From Rhypophila decipiens (taxonomy: Eukaryota > Ascomycota > Sordariomycetes > Sordariales > Naviculisporaceae): a DNA stretch of 64,000 nt. Below are positions 11,921 to 22,475 of the stretch, piece by piece. Location of the stretch: NCBI GenBank assembly GCA_033297075.1, contig MU858114.1, positions 114,940-178,939 of the forward strand, written 5' to 3'. Each line of letters opens with the position of its first letter. Positions within the stretch are counted from its first letter, which is position 1. Both the position numbers and the translations under genes were made by a program. The notes below the pieces were generated by a model. The model was given only the letters and a program-made list of their open reading frames with translations, was not told where the DNA came from and made no database searches.

Positions 11921-13765
11921 TCAAACCTCCCAAATCAACTCGATAACCTCATCCATAGCGCCCTCCTCGACCTGCCAGGCGTCGCTCTTGCGATGGACAT
12001 ATATCTGTCTGAGCTCTTTGATCTGCTGTCCATCTTTTACTCTCCTCATATTGTTGTTGTCTTTCCCTTTCCCCTCACCATTCCCATCTTTCTCATTGGA
12101 GCCGTCCCCAGCAGCAGCAACAAGATTGACATCAACAAGCTTATAACTCTTCTTCCTCGCCGCGCCCAGCCGCCTCCTCAACGGGCCATAACTAAAATCA
12201 TACTCGCCGTTAAACGCATGGCCCCAGGTCCCCTCGATCCTCCCCAAATCAATGTTATCCAGCCCTCCCGGGCCCGCTTTCCAGGTCCCTTCCGCCTCTT
12301 CGTCGTCGTCGTCGTCGTCCTCCTCCTCCTCCCACCCAGGCCCATCCCATATCTCATCTTCCTCCTCCTCTTCAGACGACTCCTCCTCCGAAAAAGGAAC
12401 GGGAAAATACTCGCTAATGGAATACCCATTCACAAAAAGCACATCATTTATCCCTTCTCCCTCCTGCCCTTGTTTATCTCCAGCCACCCCCCCAAACTTG
12501 AACCTCTGAAGCCAACACCCCCCACAAACCTCCCTTCCAACAAGCACACCCCTAGGCAGCCCCTCCTCACGATACCAACTCCTCCAATGATGCAAACTAA
12601 CCGGCGTCTCCAAGCCGCCTTCATAAAACCCCGAAACATCCCCCCGGATATCATGCTGATACAATCCGCCGACAATAGACAGCTTGGTCCTGGTATAAGC
12701 ATACACGCACTCTTTTAGAATCCCATCCCCGCTCTGGATCCTCGCCCTTTTTATACACGTTTCTATGTGCGGCTCGATTTCCCTTGCTAGGGGGATTGAA
12801 AGAAAAACGCCGGCGCCGCCAAAGGCCATAAAGCCCCATAGACTTATGGCGTTAAAGTCATCGCTTAGTGCGCCGATCCAGTGCGCCTTTTGGGGGTTGA
12901 ACTGGCTCAGGATGCGGGTTTGGAGGGGATACAAATGCGGGAGGAAGGTGTCGTCGTCTATTATTCCTATCCAGCTTGTCACTCCGGGGGTTGAGAAAGC
13001 AAGCAACGAGCGGACGAGGAGGAAGTGGAGGTGCTCGATTGTTGGGTTTTCGGCTTCTTTGGGGGGGTTAAGAGAAGGGGGCGGCACAAAAGTTGCTTCG
13101 ATGCCAGAGTCGCGGTATAGTTGTTCGAGGTCGGCGAGAAAATGCTTGTCTGCGTCTTGGATTATCACATAGAGCTGGGCCCCTGTCCCCGAAAGCCAGG
13201 TTGCAAAGGCGTCGATGCTGCTCTCCATTCGTGCATAACTCGATGCAATACCGAATAGCAGGTGCGGATATGTTCTTTCTGGGTAACGGTTCGGAGCGTG
13301 CAGCTCGAGGACTTTGCACGGGGGAATCTCTGTCCTCGCGCAAGAAGTCAGGTTGATAGTCGCCATCTTGGCTATGTCTACTAGCGGACTGGAAATGTTG
13401 GTCAGGACATTCCTGTCGACCTTGTCTGACCGGATGGGCCTGATACAGCGCCGCGTGTACCGGATTGTCTCCGTCAAGCCGAGTTGCTCGCGGCGGAGGA
13501 AGTCCATCTCGGGCGTGCATTGTCCCGGCTTGAGGTCTTCTAGCCGAGATGGCTGCCCCGGGATGGTCTTTTGCTTTCCCTGCTGCTGTGCATGTCGAGC
13601 CGGTCCATCTTTCTGGTGGCTCCCTAGCCGAAAGCTGGGTTTGGGCAGACCCGCGCCATTACGGAGGGATCTTGTTGTTGCTGCTAGGAGCAAGCAGAGG
13701 GAGAGGAATACCAGGAGAGGCAGGCAGTTTCTCAGGGTGCGCTGGGAGACGAATGGCATGTACAT
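11921..13765 (-). CDS. Type II membrane glycosyltransferase, GT31/fringe-like
   Basis: Predicted Golgi/ER type II membrane glycosyltransferase of 614 residues in a single exon. A short cytosolic N-terminus is followed by one hydrophobic anchor (about residues 13-30), a basic/Gln-rich stem, and then the catalytic region. That region contains LLFGIASSYARM near 169 and the nucleotide-sugar/metal-binding acidic motif GIIDDDTF (Asp270-272). Downstream, HWIGALSDD and FGGAGVFLS match the pattern of fringe-like fungal glycosyltransferases. These are family-level features; donor and acceptor sugars cannot be read. After about residue 450 there is a long Glu/Asp-rich stretch encoded by GAG/GAC triplet runs, then a basic C-terminus. 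The start ATG at 13765 is the first in frame; Met3 is an alternative. Confidence 0.8.
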   Translation of the reverse strand: MYMPFVSQRTLRNCLPLLVFLSLCLLLAATTRSLRNGAGLPKPSFRLGSHQKDGPARHAQQQGKQKTIPGQPSRLEDLKPGQCTPEMDFLRREQLGLTETIRYTRRCIRPIRSDKVDRNVLTNISSPLVDIAKMATINLTSCARTEIPPCKVLELHAPNRYPERTYPHLLFGIASSYARMESSIDAFATWLSGTGAQLYVIIQDADKHFLADLEQLYRDSGIEATFVPPPSLNPPKEAENPTIEHLHFLLVRSLLAFSTPGVTSWIGIIDDDTFLPHLYPLQTRILSQFNPQKAHWIGALSDDFNAISLWGFMAFGGAGVFLSIPLAREIEPHIETCIKRARIQSGDGILKECVYAYTRTKLSIVGGLYQHDIRGDVSGFYEGGLETPVSLHHWRSWYREEGLPRGVLVGREVCGGCWLQRFKFGGVAGDKQGQEGEGINDVLFVNGYSISEYFPVPFSEEESSEEEEEDEIWDGPGWEEEEDDDDDDEEAEGTWKAGPGGLDNIDLGRIEGTWGHAFNGEYDFSYGPLRRRLGAARKKSYKLVDVNLVAAAGDGSNEKDGNGEGKGKDNNNMRRVKDGQQIKELRQIYVHRKSDAWQVEEGAMDEVIELIWEV

Positions 13766-14894
13766 GGCATCTCAGGCGCCGTCGAGGTCAGTCGTTGGAC
13801 ATGGATCAAGCTATCTGCCCCAGGTGCAAGTGCTGGCTGGGCTGGTGAATTGTTACATATGAGGAGGCGAGGGCGGATTTTCGAGTGCCCCTCGCTGGGT
13901 GACGTCGTGGGTGGTGAGGAGCGAGAACAAAGGAACCCGATCCGGGTGCAGCTGCCCGTTCTGGTGGTTTTTTGTCCACTTCTTTTGCCGCTCGACGTCT
14001 GACAGAGGATATTGTTGGGGTGTACGAAGAACTCGGGGTTTTTTGAATGGTGTGTGTTGTCGGCGTACTTGCAGACTTTTGTGCAAGTGCAACGAACAGA
14101 TGTTTGATGGTGACAACTCAGGGGCTACCAGCTCCCATGACACACCATTTGTGGTCGAATGCAATATCAAATTCAACATCCATTACAATCTGTCATTTTG
14201 CATCCAGATCATGCCCAAGGTCCCAAGGCTGCGGGACGATATCAGCCTGCTCGCCGACATGAACTCACCCGGTGAGTCCAAGACTGGGCTGCTTCATTTC
14301 CGTCCCGTGGCCGGTGTACTTTTCACGTCCCGTTCCCTTTACACTGCTCATGTCAACGCCCGGCAAAACCGCTAGGTCTGTGAATCGACAGTGGTCACTG
14401 GCTTCATTTGTTACAAGATGCGTTATACAAACAGCACAATCGGGGCCATTGTTTGGCCACGGGCAGGAGTAACGGTAACCCACCACGTTGCTGTCACAAC
14501 TCGCACTACCGACATGGCATGACCCCAATGGCACTCTTGATCTTGCAGGCCACATGTGTTCGTCTATTGTTGCTTGGATGGTTCGTGTCTCCAAAAAGGT
14601 ACGTAATTAGCCGGGAGATTGATGCCACTTCATTAGTCTGAGACGACAGATGCGGGGAGAGCGGATGCTCGCCTGGGATGCAGCATGACGATGATGATGT
14701 GCGGCTCCGTCCGTCATTTAAGACCATAACCGTACAAAACATATTGAATGTTTCCAGCCCGGGGCGGCTTGTGTACTGCTCCGAGTACTGTTGATCCAGG
14801 AATGCGGTAAAGATTTGCTCTCCAAACCAAGCAGGGCAGCCACGCCAAGAGACCACCAGGTTGGATTTATCCAAATATGTTTCTGGGCCTATTG
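13766..14894. other. Intergenic region
   Basis: Upstream region of the glycosyltransferase gene and 3' flank of the zinc-cluster gene, both on the minus strand. A 158-codon plus-strand frame at 13899-14375 has no ATG at its start and no domain, so I do not call it. Confidence 0.5.
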
Positions 14895-17525
14895 TCAAAA
14901 CAAGTTGGTCAAGTCAATCCCGTCGCTATCCAGCAACGGAAACAAATTCATGGCCCCAAACGTGTCGTCCGCATCGTCCATGGACACTCCCATCAGCGAC
15001 GAGAACTCGGGCGTCCTAGGCAGAGAGCTCTCGGCGCCGAACCCAAAGAAGGAAGACGAAAAGGCAAAGTTGTTGTTTGTCCTCGGTGGTGACAAGACCT
15101 TTCCAGTCGCCGACTCTCCAAATATCATGTTGGAATTCTCGACAGCTACAGTCCCAACTGTAATCGTAGTGGCCGATACTTCAGCTTGAGCGCCGCGTTC
15201 CTGCTGAACAGACTCCCTGGGCAGGAGCCCAAATATCTGAGACGAGCTCTCTGTCCTCCGTAGTCTTTCCAGCGTCTCTCGCCTTTCAATATACTCCAGC
15301 GCAGTCGTGAGCAGTGACTTGGCGATAAGAGAATACTGGACGGCATGTGCATCTGACTCGGCAAAGTATTCCAGCGCGGCAATAGACGCCCGACAGTGCT
15401 TCTCAATCACTCGTCCAAACCCGCCGAGCAGTCCCAGGCCGAGCACCAAAGAAGCAGCAAACAGCCACGACACCACAACCGGCGCCCGTCTGGCCATTTC
15501 CCCTCTGGAAGTGAGATGCTGCACCGGACTGACCATGAGCACCGCAGCGTCGATGCAAGCATCCGCCAACTTGGTCCTCCCAGTGACCAACCCATTCCCA
15601 TTCCCATTGCCACTCCCATCTTCCCCAGCAGTCCCGGCCAGCCGATGATGCAACTCAACCATCAAAAACGGCCTCGAGACAAGAATGACCGCATAATAAT
15701 AGCCCGCCAGAACCTGACAAGCCCCATTGACATATCTCTTCCTATTCCCATCAGTCCTCGTCTCATCCACAACTTGTTTCAACATTCCCAGCCACCTAGA
15801 ACTCCAATCCCTCAACTCCCTCGAAATCCCCTCGGTCAGCTGCACAGAAATCTTCCTCCTCGAATAAACCTGCAACACCACCCGTTCCGTAATCAACAGA
15901 ATCTGAACACTCGCATTGAGTAGATTCAACCCTTGGTTCTCCAACTCATCTGAATATCCAACAGTACAATCAACATCACTCGCCGCAGGGGGTCTTCCCA
16001 TCGACGTGCTCAAGAATAGATCGACGACGCGTAGACTCCTCCAAATCTTTTCCCGTAATCTTTTGATTCGCTCTCCAAACCGGGCGTTGATTTCTGTCCG
16101 GTGGATCCCAATGCTATACGCTGCTCGGGCTGCAATCCCAAAGAACAAGAATGCCCCGTTTGTTTGGTGCAGGAACAGCATGTAGATGGCGATGAGAATG
16201 TGGACTTGGACTCCTTGCAGCGAGCCGATTCCAAAGTTTCCGCTCAGGTCTGCGAATGCGAGGGTTCGCGCGTATTCAAAGTATAGTTGGGAGGGGTCAG
16301 CCTCACTGGAAGAAGAGTGCATGGCTTGATGGCCGATGGCAAGGACGAGGTAGTTCACTGCGCTGGTTGCATCCGCTGTGGCTGTACTGGTTGGACTGGC
16401 CGCCAGAGAGTCAGCCCAGGCGAGGATGCTGTCTTGTAAACTGTCCACATTATCCTTCTCAGCGTCGTCCTCAAACAAGTCCACCAGCCCGGACGTAACA
16501 GACAGATAAGCCTCTACCGCGGCATGAACACTCGAAATATCGACACCAGGCGGCCAAGAAGACCCATTCATCATCCGCGGCGGCAGCCCGGTTCCAGTTC
16601 CTTGACCAGGCGCAATACTCGTAGTCCCTGCTGCAGAAGCTGTCGTCGTCGTTTCCAAACCGGTCATCCCCAAGGAAATAGACCCCCCACCACCACACCC
16701 ATCAAAAGCCGCGGCGTCAACCCGACTCGTAATCAACCTCCTGACGGTCTGGAAAAACGAAAGCGGCGCACAATCGCCGATGAATATCAGCTTGCCCTGT
16801 GGATCCCTCACAAGCCTCGCGTCCCTCGGTACTTCGGTATCATCCGGTTCCTCCTTCTCACTCCCCTCTTCGTCGTCGTCGTGAGACTCTTCTTCTTCTC
16901 GGGGTGTGGTGGTTATTGTTCGGAATGATGACCCCCTTCTCGACCTTTGCCATCGTCTCCTCTCTGAACTTGAGTGTTGACTGTGGGGTGTTTGGCTCTG
17001 CTGGTGCTGATGTTCATGTCCCTGTCTCTCCTGCTGCTGGCCATGCCCGTGTCGCTGGGCAGCAGAGAAGCCACTATCTGCTGCTGTCCCTCTTCCAATA
17101 ATCCCGATCCCAGTTTCGCCAGATGATATTAACCCAGAGGCACAAGTAACGCCCCCCTCTCCGGAACCCGAACCTGCAGCAGTCCCAACCAGCGCCGTCC
17201 CGGGCGTTCCCATCGGCCGGTACCGCTTCTTACCACCCAACTGAGTCTGCGTCTGTTGTGTCTTGCTATTCCCCGTATAATGACACATCTCATCAGGCAG
17301 CCCCTTCTTGACGCAATAAGCGCATGGTTTCGTGCCCGTGCATTTGATTTTTCGCAGCTTGCAGACATCACACGCGTTTGCTACCCGTTCACGCGTTCTG
17401 AGTCGAAGCCGATCAAGGCGGTTTTGATGGCCTGGAGCTGTTGCATTTTCATTCTGAGTCTGTACATTTTGCTCTCCCTGTTGTGTCTGTTGGTGCTGCT
17501 GAGAAGTAGGATGTTGGGTTTCCAT
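14895..17525 (-). CDS. Zn2Cys6 fungal transcription factor (fungal_trans domain)
   Basis: Zinc-cluster regulator of 876 residues with no intron. Cys52, 55, 62, 68, 71 and 81 form CX2CX6CX5CX2CX9C, preceded by a Gln/Asn-rich N-terminus and a basic segment. The last Cys spacing of nine is longer than the usual six. A low-complexity Gly/Gln/His linker and a Glu/Asp patch follow. The middle homology region (about 360-600) has the signatures of the fungal-specific transcription factor domain: LYFEYARTLAF, GVQVHILIAIYML, AYSIGIHR and RIKRLREKIWRSL, ending in GRPPAASDVDCTVGY. The extreme C-terminus is acidic and hydrophobic (DGIDLTNLF), which resembles a short activation segment. Target genes are unknown. 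Its neighbours do not suggest a pathway. Confidence 0.9.
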   Translation of the reverse strand: METQHPTSQQHQQTQQGEQNVQTQNENATAPGHQNRLDRLRLRTRERVANACDVCKLRKIKCTGTKPCAYCVKKGLPDEMCHYTGNSKTQQTQTQLGGKKRYRPMGTPGTALVGTAAGSGSGEGGVTCASGLISSGETGIGIIGRGTAADSGFSAAQRHGHGQQQERQGHEHQHQQSQTPHSQHSSSERRRWQRSRRGSSFRTITTTPREEEESHDDDEEGSEKEEPDDTEVPRDARLVRDPQGKLIFIGDCAPLSFFQTVRRLITSRVDAAAFDGCGGGGSISLGMTGLETTTTASAAGTTSIAPGQGTGTGLPPRMMNGSSWPPGVDISSVHAAVEAYLSVTSGLVDLFEDDAEKDNVDSLQDSILAWADSLAASPTSTATADATSAVNYLVLAIGHQAMHSSSSEADPSQLYFEYARTLAFADLSGNFGIGSLQGVQVHILIAIYMLFLHQTNGAFLFFGIAARAAYSIGIHRTEINARFGERIKRLREKIWRSLRVVDLFLSTSMGRPPAASDVDCTVGYSDELENQGLNLLNASVQILLITERVVLQVYSRRKISVQLTEGISRELRDWSSRWLGMLKQVVDETRTDGNRKRYVNGACQVLAGYYYAVILVSRPFLMVELHHRLAGTAGEDGSGNGNGNGLVTGRTKLADACIDAAVLMVSPVQHLTSRGEMARRAPVVVSWLFAASLVLGLGLLGGFGRVIEKHCRASIAALEYFAESDAHAVQYSLIAKSLLTTALEYIERRETLERLRRTESSSQIFGLLPRESVQQERGAQAEVSATTITVGTVAVENSNMIFGESATGKVLSPPRTNNNFAFSSSFFGFGAESSLPRTPEFSSLMGVSMDDADDTFGAMNLFPLLDSDGIDLTNLF

Positions 17526-18984
17526 GACTTCAATGTTCTTCTGAGAGCAGACTTCGGAGGCCCGGGGGGTACTGAGGAAAACTATGTATGAATGCCCCCA
17601 ACCCTGTAAGACCGAGAGCTGCTTGAGCTTGTTTCGGGTACAGTACAGTACAGGAAAAGGCTTATACCTACCCCCAAATGGCGGGTCAATTGAAGTTATC
17701 GATTACCGGTTGGGGTTGACAGTTATTCTGAAATGTGTGTGAGTGGTAAAACCCAAAGAGAATTCAGTTGAGAACAATGCAAGACCGGGTGCTCGATCCC
17801 AATTTGGGCAAGTCGGGCAGTGCTTATCATGACATGACGACGTTCTTGATACCGTACGGATACATACAATACCATATCCCGTCAGCACGTCCACTACCAG
17901 GATCAACCTGAAATATTTAACAAGGTGGCTTAATTGTAGATCCAGAGGCTTTCGAATGTAAAAATCCTCGAGTATCTCATCTATAAGCCCAAATGCTTCT
18001 GTAAAGGCGATGAATAAAGTCACTTACGAGCGTAATACGCATGTAAAACAGCTGTATTGACATGAGACCAATACCATGTATGACGACGTCGGCAAAACGC
18101 GTGGAGAAAGGGGTGATACCCATCAAATAGAACAAAGTATTCTGTTGTCAATCGTAATATGGACGATTTTCAAGTAAATCTTGTGCAAATACTCCAATTC
18201 TCAGATTCGTATCATTCCAAGCCAAACATCTATCCACCAAATCGCACCAAGACCCCGAGCACTTGATAATATCCGAACCTACAAATACCAAGATATATAC
18301 AAACAAGAAAATAATAAAAGAGACGTTATATACCAACTCACTTTTCCTTGCCCAGACGAGGTCTCACGAGTAGACTAGCCAGCCAGAAAGGCAAGCCGCT
18401 GCTACAAACCATGACAACATCTTGTCGAGCCCACCATATAGACAGACAGACCAGTCAACCTTTCACACCTCACGCCGCCCTCCCCGCTCTATAAGATATA
18501 TAACCCAAATCGTCAACACAAATGAAGAAAAGGGTCGGGAGGCAGGTAACGTCTCTCCCAAGAAAAGCAAATAAATACCGATGGTTGGAACCATCAAAAT
18601 AACCCCAGAGGCTGCACATATGTACAATACAGCCCCTTCACACCTCAACCATGTACCAACCGCCGTCAGCACACCCGGTGTCAAACGACGACCAGCCAAT
18701 TGAAAGAATTAAGGTAATAAACAATAATAAACAAACAATTCCGGTTTAGTAATTATACTTAAAACTCTGGTATGTTGTTTCGCTGTGAAATGAGAAAAAA
18801 GACCACCCAAAATGCTTGTCAACTCGGTCCTTTCAGAATTCGGATGACAGGAATGAAAAAAAAAAAATGTAAAAACGCCAAATGATGATGGTAGCCCGCT
18901 GTTAGTGTAAATGGCCGAATTTCTGTTCATGACGACGTGGGAGTTGTAAATGCTGATCATATCCTCCTGGTATGTACTTTTCTC
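17526..18984. other. AT-rich intergenic region
   Basis: About 1.46 kb that includes the upstream region of the zinc-cluster gene and the 3' flank of the TBC gene. It is more AT-rich than its surroundings, especially 17900-18850. A 106-codon minus-strand frame at 17703-18023 opens with GTG, has no domain and is not called. Confidence 0.5.
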
Positions 18985-21238
18985 TCAAGCCTTGCCGGCC
19001 TCTCTGACGGCACGCATCCAACGGTCTTCCTCCCCGTTGACGCCCAGCACGCGAGGCTTCTTGACGCCATCCACAATGGGCACCAGGACGGATGGAATCT
19101 CCTCGACGCTCTTAGTCCCGAGAAGAGCCATCTCGTTCTGCATCAACAATGCAACTCCGGCGCGGATGAGCACGGAATCCCCCTCAAAGACATAGACATC
19201 CCACAGCCGAGCCGCCTCGTCCAGCGCGAGATTGCCTGTAAAGAGGCCAGTGAAGATATCGCCAAGGTACAGCTCGGGATCGTGGTCGGGGAGCTCGATG
19301 AGGTGCTTGTGAAGGTTGGGCGATTTGAGAGACAGCGTCTGCAGCAGCAAATTGTATGCCGAGGATTTGGCGCCCGCATCACATGCATAGAAGCTAAGTG
19401 GAAGTGGGCGGTTCAGGACGTTCGCTAGCGCAATGAATGCGTCGGTGGCGGTTGGCAGGTTGAGCAGCAAGAGCGCAGCAATAGCCTATATCATTTGTCA
19501 GTTGTGCTTGCATTGGTAAAGATCAGAGAAAACTCACATTGCAGCCTGGCACGTAGCCAATGTCGCTCCGGTACATGGCATATGCACTCAGGACGTCTAC
19601 CAGACTCTGGTGGAGGGGACCGCCAGACTGGAAAATACGCAACTCGGGCCAAGTACTATGTTCGACGTCCTTCATGATGGCCTGCGACCAGTCAGGCCGA
19701 GCATCTTCGGCCTTTGCCTCGGCCTCGCGGGCCCGACCCAAGGCGGCCTTGAAAGAGGTCTCGGTGAGACCGAGCTCGTTGCCGATAGCCTTGCTCCAGA
19801 CTGCTCCACGACTGCGGGGCGCGATGCCTCGCCACCAGAGATCCCGGGTACGGCGCTCGCGCACGGCGTCGTTCCACCGTGGCAATACTTCTTGCTCCCA
19901 GATGTGCATTGAGCCAGATGCGGCGGTATCCTTGCACTCAGACCTCGCGCGTTTGGCTGCTTCCCGGCGGCGTTCCGCCTCGGCGCTTTGCGCCATCATC
20001 TTCTGATACTCTTTCAAGTGGCGGCGCTCCTCCGCGGGATCCTTGGGTGGAAGCCATGAAGGCCGGGTGCGCGACAGAACTGCCTCTTTCTCTTTGGAGA
20101 TTGGCAATGGGTCAATCATGATGTTGGTCCTGCGGAGAGGAGGAAGCTCGGCGAAAGCTGACTTGACTCGGGGTTTGGCATCCCAGGGATCGGATGAACG
20201 CCTCGTCGGCATCGACCCGGTGCTTGATCGCTGGGACTTGACTTCCAGTTGGTCTGCATGCTCCTCCAGCTTTTCCGTCAAGGCCTTCGCTTCGGCACTC
20301 AAGTCCGAGAGAGCACTGTTCCAGCTCTTGACTCTCGCCTCGGCGGGACTGTGAAGGCTACTGGCGCTCGATGACCTGGGAGGGAATGAGGATTCGGATT
20401 TCCACGACGGCGACCTAAGAGAACCATGTGCCGCTGCGACAGGCGGTGTGCCGTTTCCTACACTTCGTACCTTGTCCTTTGGACCGCGCTCCGGCGACGG
20501 GGCCTTGGAAGAGGGCTGGCTCTTGGCTCGTTCTTGGGGTGGCCGCGGCGAAATCGGGACGTTGTCTAGGACAAGACCGTCGGGAATATCATCTCCATCG
20601 TCTTCATCACACTCCATTTCCAGCTGAAGCGCTGTTTTCCGCTCCCTGTTCGATTGCCAGCTGCTTCGTCTGGGCTTGAGGTTAGGGTCTCGAGGGGTGA
20701 GTGAGAGACCTGGGCTTGGGCTTCGATGCCGTTTGGAGAAGCTGGTCGGCGATCGAGGGCCGAGGTTTCGGAGAGGAAGAGGGTTCAGATAAGGTTCAGG
20801 GATGAGCCCGAGGCTGGCAACCCGTCCATTGACGCTTCGGATCTGGTTCTGGAGGTTGGGAAAGGCGGGCCGAGTCTTTGATACTGGGGGCATATCTCGC
20901 TTCTGGCGATTTCGTGACGAGTCGCGCGAGTATTGCAGGCGGGGAGAGGATGCGGGCAGGTGCTTCCTCGACGCATTGAGGTCAGAGGAGAACGTCGGGC
21001 TGTACGGATTGGGCGCAGACTTGGCATGTCTGTCAGAGAGGTATCGAGGATCGGCCGGGCTGTCGTCTTGGAGACCAATGTCTTCAAAGTGGCTGGCGTC
21101 GGCGAGAACGCTGTTGTCGTCGGAGCCGTTGGAGCCGAAGGACGACGACTTGGAGGACTTGGAGGCTGTCAAGCCGGGCGGAGAGGCCATCCCGGGCGAG
21201 ACGGCCTCGTGGTGAGTAGCTCTTGCGTACATCAGCAT
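18985..21238 (-). CDS. TBC (Rab-GAP-like) domain protein lacking catalytic fingers
   Basis: Protein of 733 residues from two exons (21238-19538 and 19485-18985) with a 52-bp intron in phase 0. Residues 1-430 are Ser/Pro/Arg-rich and probably disordered. A helical Arg/Glu/Ala segment (LKEYQKMMAQSAEAERRR) precedes the TBC domain (about 470-730). The fold motifs are recognisable: WWRGIAPRSRGAVW, GGPLHQSLVDVL, AYAMYRSDIGY, IAALLLLNLP, and LDEAARLWDVYVFEGD. The arginine-finger motif IxxDxxR reads IMKDVEH (His527). The glutamine-finger motif YxQG reads YVPG (Pro564). In active TBC GAPs both residues drive GTP hydrolysis, so this protein may bind a Rab without classical catalysis, or belong to a divergent subfamily. 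It resembles fungal TBC proteins of the S. pombe C23D3.03c kind; that link is from memory. Confidence 0.88.
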
Positions 21239-22452
21239 GCTTGCATCTCGGGCCTCGTATTAACTGTAGTGATTATCTATTGCTGTTGATCGAAGAGAGG
21301 GTCCGGCCGTCTTCGCTAAGCGTGCTTTGTTTCCAACTGTTTGCTCGGCTGTTCGTCTGAATTCGAGGATGCAGTGGAGAAGACGTCGAGAAGTATTATC
21401 CAGGTGCTGATCGATGCGGCAGTAAATGTTGCAGGATTGCAGGGTGTCGACTGAGCCGTTAAATTGCGAGAGCTATCGGTCGGAAATTCCAAGCACAAAC
21501 ACCCCCTGAGAGATGTGAGATGTCTCAAGATTTCCGTCCAGAGCCGGGGTAGCAAAAAATAGCAGGCGCCAGGACAACGGAAGCGGGTGGCTTGGAAACG
21601 GAAACAGAACAAAACAGTGGTGATTATTTAGCTTTTAGCGATCGGATAACAGAGCGTTTTGACAGTCGAGTTTTGATATGCTAGCCCGATCAACTGCTGC
21701 GCTTTGAGATTCGTGGCTGGGATGCGTCCAGTTCGTATTGCTGAGATAGGGGTGCACACAGCGAATATCGATGGATTGGTTTAAAAACGAGAGAGGGATT
21801 TTGACGGATTGACCGACGGATAATCAGACCGAATGAGAGTAAAACGACTGACTTGGTGTTAAGTTCAAAAGAGGGACAGAATGGGATGAAAACGAAGGTA
21901 TAACTTGATTATGCGACCGACTCGAGAAAGCAGGAGCAGCTCCAAGGAACAGGTTTGGGTCGTGGGTTAACGAATGACGGAACTCGAACGAGCGTGAAGG
22001 GGTGAGAAAAAGGAGGGCAGTTGGCAAGGTTTGGTGGCAGGCCGCCGTGAGTGGTGAAAAAGTTGGCCTGGGCTGCACGGGTGGGAGCTAAAAACAAGGC
22101 AAGTGCTGGAAGAAAAGACGGTCAGCCAACGGTCAAGGCCGCTGAGAGCAGGGTCTTTCCCCTCTGAAGCCTTGGACCATCCTTCCTTGACCTGCTGAGA
22201 TAAGGCGGGCAGGGGTGGGACCTAGGTGGGTCATCAGAGTCTGATCTCATTTCGCGGCTTTTGTCCGGGGGTTTGCCAACTCGGATATTAGCCAAGCAAG
22301 GCACCATAACCTCATTGATCCAAGCTGCAAATGGTTGCAAAGCACAATTTTTTCTTTAATTGACCCCATCATCGACCCGCAGCGATCGCCCACAGTAGCC
22401 CGCCCGGTGATGCCAGCGCATCTGCTAACCGTCCCGGCTGCAGGTACGCACC

Positions 22453-22475
22453 GGCTCGCTTAGATCAGGCGAGCC
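22453..22475. repeat. Short inverted repeat
   Basis: GGCTCGC and GCGAGCC, a perfect 7-bp inverted repeat separated by 9 nt. It could form a small hairpin or be a dyad binding site. No nearby gene depends on it in any obvious way. Confidence 0.4.

Noticed and set aside
12296..12400. CGTCGTCGTC and CTCCTCCTC triplet runs as microsatellite
   Set aside because: They encode the Asp/Glu-rich tail of the glycosyltransferase and are explained as coding low-complexity sequence.
13899..14375. 158-codon plus-strand frame
   Set aside because: Does not begin with ATG, is Cys/Trp/Phe-rich at random, and lies in the promoter of the glycosyltransferase gene.
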